From: Diphasiastrum complanatum
Lineage: Eukaryota > Streptophyta > Lycopodiopsida > Lycopodiales > Lycopodiaceae
Direction of reading: 5' to 3'
NCBI GenBank assembly: GCA_029204225.1
Contig: MU832009.1
Span: forward strand, 27,930 to 91,929
Length of the DNA stretch: 64,000 nucleotides
Shown: positions 57,601 through 64,000 of the stretch, piece by piece
How the letters are laid out: the number at the start of each line of letters is the position of its first letter
How positions within the stretch are numbered: the first letter of the stretch is position 1
Program-made: the position numbers and the translations under genes
The notes under the pieces: model-generated
What the model was told of the DNA's origin: nothing
The model's input: the letters and a program-made list of their open reading frames with translations, nothing else
Databases searched by the model: none

Positions 57601-58740
57601 TATGTTGTATTCCAATAGATTGTATTGAAATCAATTCACCATCCATCTATCTTAATTCATAGACAGATTTGGCTTTTCGAAATAGAATTTTATGACTATT
57701 GTTAGAATATGACATGTGCAAGTAATTTTTTTTTTCAAACCATTACACAGAATATAATTTGGTTCATGACAAAGAAAAAATAACTTCATTGATGTAAGCA
57801 TTGGAATACCAAAAGACATCACAAAAATATTATTAGAACATGGAATGACACATAGTTCAAATATTATACATCATAAAAATTATCAACATGTGATAATGTC
57901 ATGGATATATAAAGTGTGCTTATGAAATATGTACATGTCAAATAAATACATATAATGGATTTAATAATGTACCTAAAAACATCAAATAATAAATTTTTAA
58001 AACTTTGTAGTGATTTTTAAAACTTTATAGTATAAAAATTAAAAACATAAATAAACAAAAACCTTACAAATGTAAAACATTGCAAATCTTATTTCAAACC
58101 ATTTGTCACATATGGATTAACTTGCAAACTTTCTTTTCTTTTAGATTATTTTTTGTATTTTGTATGAGATAGAAATATAACTAGATTTAATATTGTTGTG
58201 TATTAATGATCTTATGATTTTTTTTCCAGATAAGTTGGCTTTGCAAAACATGTGTGTGTGTGTGTGTAAAGTGAAATATTATGAATATTGACTCTTTAAT
58301 CAATCACTAGAATTATTCAAGCATTGGAGTTTGCATAATAATCAAATCATCAAAGACTAGCCTTAGATTTTAACTACAATCTTGCCAAGATTGCTAGATT
58401 GGCAATTGCTCCTAAATTCATTATGATCCGGCCTTGGAAAACGATGTCACTAGCTCTCAAAGTTGCATCCCAAAAGGTGTGAGTACAATAGGTCCTCATG
58501 ATCAAAATGATAATGGATCAGCTTAGATATGAGAACTAACGATTTCCATCATTAAGTCCACCCCTACCATCCAAACCCCTATTCCAGGAATCATGCCTAC
58601 CTTGGTCGGATTTAGGTGAGTCATAGAGGTAGTCACCAAATCCACAAAGTTTGTCTATAAATTAGGAGCTAGAGTTTGGGGCTCAACATAGCCACCACAT
58701 ACATGTGTAAATGCACACTATACGAAGTGCGAGATATAGC
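54620..58740. other. 4.1 kb AT-rich stretch, no gene recognised
   Basis: Only short frames without domains. It holds a 32-bp tandem duplication (about 56005-56066, ACCATGAACA.GATGTGATTTTAAC), a short TG run (about 58252-58267) and weak CACTA-like ends at 55646 and 58012. Confidence 0.5.
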
Positions 58741-58744
58741 TTCC

Positions 58745-61700
58745 AAGCTACATTTTAGGAAGAAATTTTGCTCCCTCAAGATGGCGAATGGTGTTTTCCT
58801 ACAGAATAACATCAATTAATTCAAGAACCTACTAAGGCAAATGGTCATTGTTGGATCTATCATAGACGATCAAAATGCAGTGATGCAACTGCTTACAAGC
58901 TTGCCAAGCTCATATGACAGCTGGGTGATGATCATCACGACACATCAGGAACTGACTCTTTCAAGAGTCATTACTATGTTGTTGCAGGAAGACACGCGGA
59001 GGAATGAAACATCAAGTTCGTCAATTGATTCTCATGCTTTATACACCAACAAGAGCATAACTAAGCAGCAGAAGAAGAAAGGCCTGAAGCAATCAAAGTC
59101 AGACCAGAAATCAGCATAGCACAAGGAATAATCGAATCCTCAAACAAAAAAAAAAGTTGTTCTGTAGATACTGCAAGCAAAACAACCATGAAATTCAAGA
59201 CTGCCAAATACTACAAGCAAAGAACAACAACTAGGGGCAGTCAAGTCAAGTGGCAAATGCAGCTACAGAAGCTTCACATCCTATTCAAGAAGCGGATCAT
59301 GATGCCTTCATGACCAACCATCAAGGAGCATCTAGCGACACTTCTTGGTTCCTGGATTTCGGAGCCACTCAGCACATGACCAGCCTCATTGGAGGATAAT
59401 CGAGATCAAGAACAATAGATTGTCTAGACATTTTTTGTACAGCAACATGATTCAAGTAACCAAGTCTATAATGCCAAAGTAAACTTTTATTTGTATGAAT
59501 AGAAGTACTGAGCGTTTGACTAGAGGCAAAAAAACAATGACTTAATTTATACAAGTATCCATGCCTGTTTTCGAGTGCTAGGATCTTGCATGTCCTATCA
59601 ACTACTTTGCACTGATCACATTCGAATTCTACTCTGTGTCCTAGATCTGTGATTTTGCTAACAGATTGCAGATTTGTAAATAAATTTGGTATATATAGGA
59701 CTTTAGAAAGTAGCTTAGACTGATCATTTGCAAAGCTTAATCTGACAGTACCTTCACCAATAGCTTGTGTGCTATTGTCACAAAGGTAAATATATTTCTT
59801 GGTACTATAAGGTGAATAGGACTTGAATAAAGTTGAGTTATCTATCTGTCAAGGCTGTCTAGTTGGTAAACAGACTAGGAAACCATTTAAATCAAGCCAC
59901 CAGCATATTGCTAGAGGATTGCTAGACATTGTACATTCACACATTTGTGGCCCGATGAAAAATCCTTCGCTGAAGGATGCAAAATATTTTATAACTTTTA
60001 TTGATGAATTCTCCAGAAGGACTATGGTGTAATTTATAAAGAAAAAATCAGAAGCCTTCAACTGCTTCAGAATCTTCAAGGAGCATGCTGAGAAGAAGAC
60101 TGGAAGGACGATCAAGGCTCTAAGGTCAAACAATGGTGGAGAATATATCTCTATCGAGTTTAAGGAGTACTGCCAAAGCCATGGCATTGAGCATCAATTC
60201 ATCACTCCTTACAGTCCTCAGTCTAATGGCTTAGCCGAGAGGAAGAACCGTACCCTGGTTGAATCAGCCAAATGTATATTAGCGCATGCATCGCTGCCCA
60301 AGAGATTCTGGGCCAAAGCTGTCTCCATTGCAACTTACGTTCAGAACATATGTTCGACCAAGGCCCTCTCAGGCAAGACATCCCACGAGGTGTGAACAGG
60401 CTCTAAGCCTTCTGTGAGGAACCTAAGAGTATTTGGATGCGTTGCCTACGCACAGATCCGAAAAGACATGAGAAAGAAATTGGACTTCCAAGGTCTCAAG
60501 ATCATCCTGATTGGATATACTTCATCTGATAATACATACAAGCTGTATGATCCTGATATCCAAGAAATCTTGTATAGCTGGGATACAGTCTTTATCGAGG
60601 ATCAGTTTCTCAAAATCAAAGGCAAGGATATTGCTTCAGGAGAACCTTCATCACCTGCCATTGACACGACTGTCCGAGCTTCTGGCTTAGGTGTGTCCAT
60701 TGTTGACCCACTTTTTGATAGCGAATCAGACAAAGACGTTGTCGCTACCCAACAACAAGTCCCATGAGTGGTTCATCAGTCAAATCCTCTTAGAAGATCA
60801 AGCCGAGTGCGCACGCAGCCCCTAAGGTATACTCCTGAGTCTGCATGCTTCTTGATACAGGAATCAACGACATTCGAGGAGGCACTCAGCCAACCAGACT
60901 CTGATCTTTGGAGAGAAGATATGGACAGAGAGCACTCCTCTTTGATCAAGAACCAGAGGTGGTCACTAGTCGAAGCTCCTATTGGCTGCAATATCATTGA
61001 TTGCAAACAAGATCAAATACAATGCCAACGGAACAATTGATCAAAGGAAGGCAAGACTGATAGCGCAAGGATTCACTCAGATCTCCAATGTTGACTACAA
61101 AAAGACTTTCAGTCCAATAATCAAGCATTCGTCGATTCGAGCCCTCGTCTTATGCTACAGCTGTCGACCTCGAAGTACATCAACTTGATGTACAAATAGC
61201 TTATCTAAATGGAGTTATACAAGAAGACATCTACATGATTCAGCCCAAAGGATACATTCTAGAATGTATGAAGAATCATGTCTGTAAACTCCACAAAGCA
61301 CTTTACGGCTTAAAACACTCTGCCAGAGCTTGGTTTCAAATGATCAATTACACATTCTTCATCGAACAAGGATTCCAACCAAGCACTATTGATTGCAACG
61401 TCTATTCCAAGTCAGTGCAGCAGTCCTTCATTATCATCACCTTATACGTGGATGATACGTTGCTCTTCAACAACAATACCAATTTGGTCAAGGATTCTAA
61501 GCAGATGCTGTTTTTAGAGTTCGACATGACTAATCTGGGTGAGGCTCACTTCTGTCTGGGCATTCAGATCCACATAGACAGAGCGAGACGACTAATTTAC
61601 ATCACTCAACAAAGGTATCTTCACAATGGTTCTTAATAGATACAATCTAATGAATTGCAAATTAGCTCACTCACCGATGGATCCATGCCTGCATTTGTCA

Positions 61701-62290
61701 AAGGACCAATGTCTCCAGACCAAGCAAGAAGAGGAGTAGATGAGAGAGTATCCTTATCGATCGATACTTGGATCTCCCATGTACGCAATGGTCTGTACAA
61801 GATCAAATATCTCTTTTGTAGTAAGCTCACTTAGCCAATATATGGCTAATCCTGGCATTGCCCATTGGAAGGCTCTCATAAGAGTCATGAGGTATATTCG
61901 AGCTACCATGGACCAGTGCATCTACTATGGAGATGTCAGCAACGACAATCTTCATCAGCTCAATGGATACTTTGATGTAAGCTGGGGAGGAGATGTAGAC
62001 AATCATAAGTCCACATCTAGATTTACATTCTTCTTCAATGGCAATCCTATCTCATCGAACAGTCATAAGCAAATCTCTATCGCACTTTCTTCTACATAAG
62101 GAGTACATTGCTGCCTGAAAATCTATTAAGGAAACGTTTTGGTTGAAAAATTTACTATCAAATGTTAATCTGTATCTGTGTACAAAAAACTCGATTGTCT
62201 GCATAAATACAAGTAATTTTCCATGAAATAGGCGAAAAAGGCGACACTGTATTTTTTCATGTGATTTGTGACAGACGAAAAAGATGAATG
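58745..62290 (+). pseudogene. Ty1/Copia polyprotein, decayed, with an internal inversion
   Basis: On the + strand: Gag (58745-59119: IIDDQNAVMQLLTSLPSSYDSW), CCHC knuckle CRYCKQNNHEIQDC (59163-59204), protease with the active site changed to WFLDFGATQHM (59346-59380), an inverted block (59390-59828), the integrase zinc region and core (59829-60400: CQGCLVGKQTRKPF; YFITFIDEFSR; GLAERKNRTL), linker (60414-61000), RT (60990-61640: ARLIAQGFTQ; LYGLKHSARAW; TLYVDDTLLF; GIQIHIDRARRLIYITQQRYL) and RNase H (61740-62270: YRSILGSPMYA; GYFDVSWGGD; EYIAA; FWLKNLL). In integrase the first Asp is His (HSHICGP) and the second is Asn (SNNGGEY), so it is inactive. No LTRs found; the Gag N-terminus is missing. 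Confidence 0.9.
59390..59828 (-). pseudogene. Inverted protease-to-pre-integrase segment of the surrounding Copia
   Basis: The - strand reads LFKSYSPYSTKKYIYLCDNS ... VLYIPNLFTNLQSVSKI ... LWHYRLGYLNHVAVQKM ... LDLDYPPM without a stop. This is exactly the piece that should lie on the + strand between protease (HMTS at about 59386) and the zinc region (NKVELSICQGC at about 59826). Flipping it restores normal Copia order, so this is an in-place inversion of about 440 bp. Confidence 0.85.
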
Positions 62291-62344
62291 CATATTGGCC
62301 AAAATTGCCCATTGAACTAGACAATGATAAATCTCAAACTAGTT

Positions 62345-62704
62345 GACAATTTCTCATAGAAAGATGATGCCACTTCTATCAAAGGTATATTTGTGGGATA
62401 TGGTGAGAATAGCAAAGCGTATAGAGTCTCCAATCCCATCACTAAAAAAATCATAATGAGTAGGGATGTTATTTTCTATGGACACTCTTGTAGAGTGGAT
62501 GATAATGCTACTAATCATCTTGATGTCAAAGACCATGCTAGGATGGAGGAGGAGTTTCAAAGTGATCAAGAACTTGAGGATCCATCTCAAGATCCACAGA
62601 CTCCAAGAAGATCCATAAAGGCTCACTTATGTTGGCAGAGGTGAAAGAGAAGGCATTTCATCTTTCACTTCCTCCACTTTTCTTACTTCAATGCTTGATC
62701 AACC
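62345..62704 (+). pseudogene. Ty1/Copia integrase C-terminal side fragment
   Basis: KDDATSIKGIFVGYGENSKAYRVSNPITKKIIMSRDVIFYGHSC ... QELEDPSQDPQTPRRS, the usual order after the integrase core (F-x-GY, KAYR, RDV-F, then P-R-R-S). It stops where the LTR of another Copia begins at 62705. Confidence 0.8.
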
Positions 62705-63432
62705 TGTGAAGTTTTTAGCACGTGTGAACTTCACCACACACCCTACAGGATCTTACTGAGGTGTTGTGATTGCACAAGATTGATCAAAGAACAAATTACT
62801 TGAAAAATCTAAGGCAAGAGCACAATGGCATACAACAGGCTGAAAAAACTAACTTCTCACTATGAGGATTCAATGTCAAAATAATTCTAAGTGCTCAGTA
62901 TGGGAAAAACAGGCTGCTCTCAAGTAGAGAGAGAAAAATAACACTAGAATACTCGAGTAGAGAGAGAATGAGTCCAAAACACCAAAATCTCATTATTCAC
63001 AATATGGCAAAACATGCTAAGGTTTTCCTACATCAAAGTGGCTCGAGTTCCTACAGTGGTGTTGGATGGAAAGTCCACTTAACTCAGTTAACTCAACTAC
63101 TAAGGATCCACATGTGTAACTGCATGCATTGATATTGCATGTACTGCATGTCAGCTCATAAAATTGCCTAGACATGTGTAGATCATAGAAACCACTTTGC
63201 ATGTTGCATGCACTGATTGCATGTGGCTTGCATGCATACTGAATGACATTACATGCTATCTAAACTTTTGCATGACATCAAATTTGAATCTACTTAACTC
63301 AAACTTGACCTATTCTAGAAGGTTATGTGCTCAATTCACATACCTTTATGTACAATATAGTTTACAATGGAAATAATCATGGACATGGCCCCAAAACTCG
63401 AGATAGGAAGATATTTTTTACTAACCTTCACA
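62705..63432 (-). repeat. 3' LTR of the right-edge Copia
   Basis: TGTGAAG at the left and CTTCACA at the right. The position is confirmed by the purine tract at 63433-63446. Confidence 0.8.
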
Positions 63433-63446
63433 CTCCTCCTTAAAAT

Positions 63447-64000
63447 ATATGTTCCTATCCAACATAGACTTTGAAATTAGGCCAAGGTTAGACCTCATCT
63501 TGATAAATACATTCTTGAGTAATGGCTTAGTGAGAAGATCTGCAACACAATTTGAAGATCCAACATGCTCCAATAAGATCTCTCTCCCAATGACTTTTTC
63601 TCTTACAAAATGATGAGCTACCTCGACGTGTTTGCAAGAGCCTGAGCCGAGATGTTATCATTCTTGATAATTGGAAGATCTTCATCTCCATAACACTTTA
63701 GCTCCAAAAGTAGCCTTTTGATCCATAAAACCTCCTTTGTTGTGGTTGTAAGAGATTTGTACTCAGCTTCACAAGATGATAAGGATATAGTTTTCTTGCT
63801 TCTTTGATAGCCAAGAAACTAAGTTTCCTCCAAGAAAAATCATGTAAGCACTTGTGGATTCTCTATCCAACCGTCTCCTGCAAAATCTGAGTCTGAAAAA
63901 GCAATCAAAGTCAGATCTTCTCCTTTGTAGAATAATCCATAATCCAAGGTAGAAGATATGTACCTCAAGATTCTTTTAGCCAACTTCTTGATCATCTTTC
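63447..64000 (-). pseudogene. Copia RNase H (C-terminal end of pol), truncated by window
   Basis: On the - strand: YISSTLDYGLFYKGEDLTLIAFSDSDFAGDGW-like, RRHTSAY-like, LVSWLSKKQ-like, then HVEVAHHFVREKVIGREILLEHVGSSNCVADLLTKPL near the 3' end. The order SDxDxAG, W-s-K-Q, H-HFvREk, DxxTK-L is that of Copia RNase H. Frameshifts around 63640-63780 break it. Confidence 0.82.

Larger units (their letters stand above)
62705..64000 (-). mobile_element. 3' part of a - strand Ty1/Copia element, continuing past the window
   Basis: LTR 62705-63432 (728 bp, TGTGAAG...CTTCACA ends) is followed to the right by a purine tract (on the - strand ATTTTAAGGAGGAG) and then RNase H coding sequence. It inserted into the 62345-62704 Copia fragment; CAACC at 62700-62704 would be the target duplication, but the other end is outside. 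Confidence 0.85.

Noticed and set aside
62345-62704. Continuation of the 58745-62290 Copia
   Set aside because: It encodes the integrase C-terminal side, which the upstream element already carries at 60414-60770, so it is a separate fragment.

Overview
The window reads as nuclear DNA of a land plant with a large, repeat-laden, AT-rich genome. Evidence: Ty1/Copia elements primed by initiator-Met tRNA, a Ty3/Gypsy element, hAT and CACTA pieces, a tRNA-derived SINE, GT-AG introns, and one plant-type NPF (NRT1/PTR) transporter gene. Element style and low gene density suggest a non-angiosperm vascular plant (fern or gymnosperm), but this is inference and the species is not recognised.

Layout. 1-5310: a + strand Copia fragment split by a complete 4.56 kb gag-protease-only Copia element on the - strand (72-4634; 701-bp LTRs, 5-bp target duplication). 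5311-12400: a decayed gene with a TATA-type promoter (5679-6874), then two diverged copies of an intron-containing gene on the - strand (7288-8960, 9236-11564) that looks like an uncharacterised DDE/RNase H-fold transposase family. 12476-15761: a decayed - strand Copia with its 5' LTR. 16829-21790: a 213-bp host tandem repeat interrupted by a second gag-protease-only element (16902-21438, +) of the same family as the first; this copy carries an 86-bp SINE. 22908-23180: pyrimidine microsatellite. 24750-26890: the NPF gene, the only well-preserved host-type gene; its first exon is not visible.

27700-30000: fragments of SWIM zinc-finger and DGNH-motif proteins. 32745-33448: a CACTA-type end inserted in a - strand Copia RT fragment (33449-34100). 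34178-34770: hairpins and a 150-bp tandem repeat. 35165-44110: a mosaic of Copia pieces in both orientations around an hAT transposase remnant. 45163-46347: Gypsy integrase and LTR remnants ending in a 114-bp CT run. 46348-54374: an 8.0 kb Gypsy element on the - strand, lacking visible gag and RT, carrying RNase H and integrase plus an extra coiled-coil ORF in the env position, and a second SINE copy. 54375-58740: AT-rich and nearly featureless. 58745-62290: a + strand Copia with an internal inversion. 62345-64000: a Copia fragment cut by the LTR end of another - strand Copia that leaves the window.

Nearly everything is mobile DNA in successive nested layers; most coding sequences are broken. 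The best candidates for something undescribed are the duplicated DDE-like gene (7288-11564), the twin non-autonomous gag-protease Copia family, the ultra-short SINE with perfect target duplications, and the Gypsy element with an extra 3' ORF. All calls come from reading the sequence without database searches.
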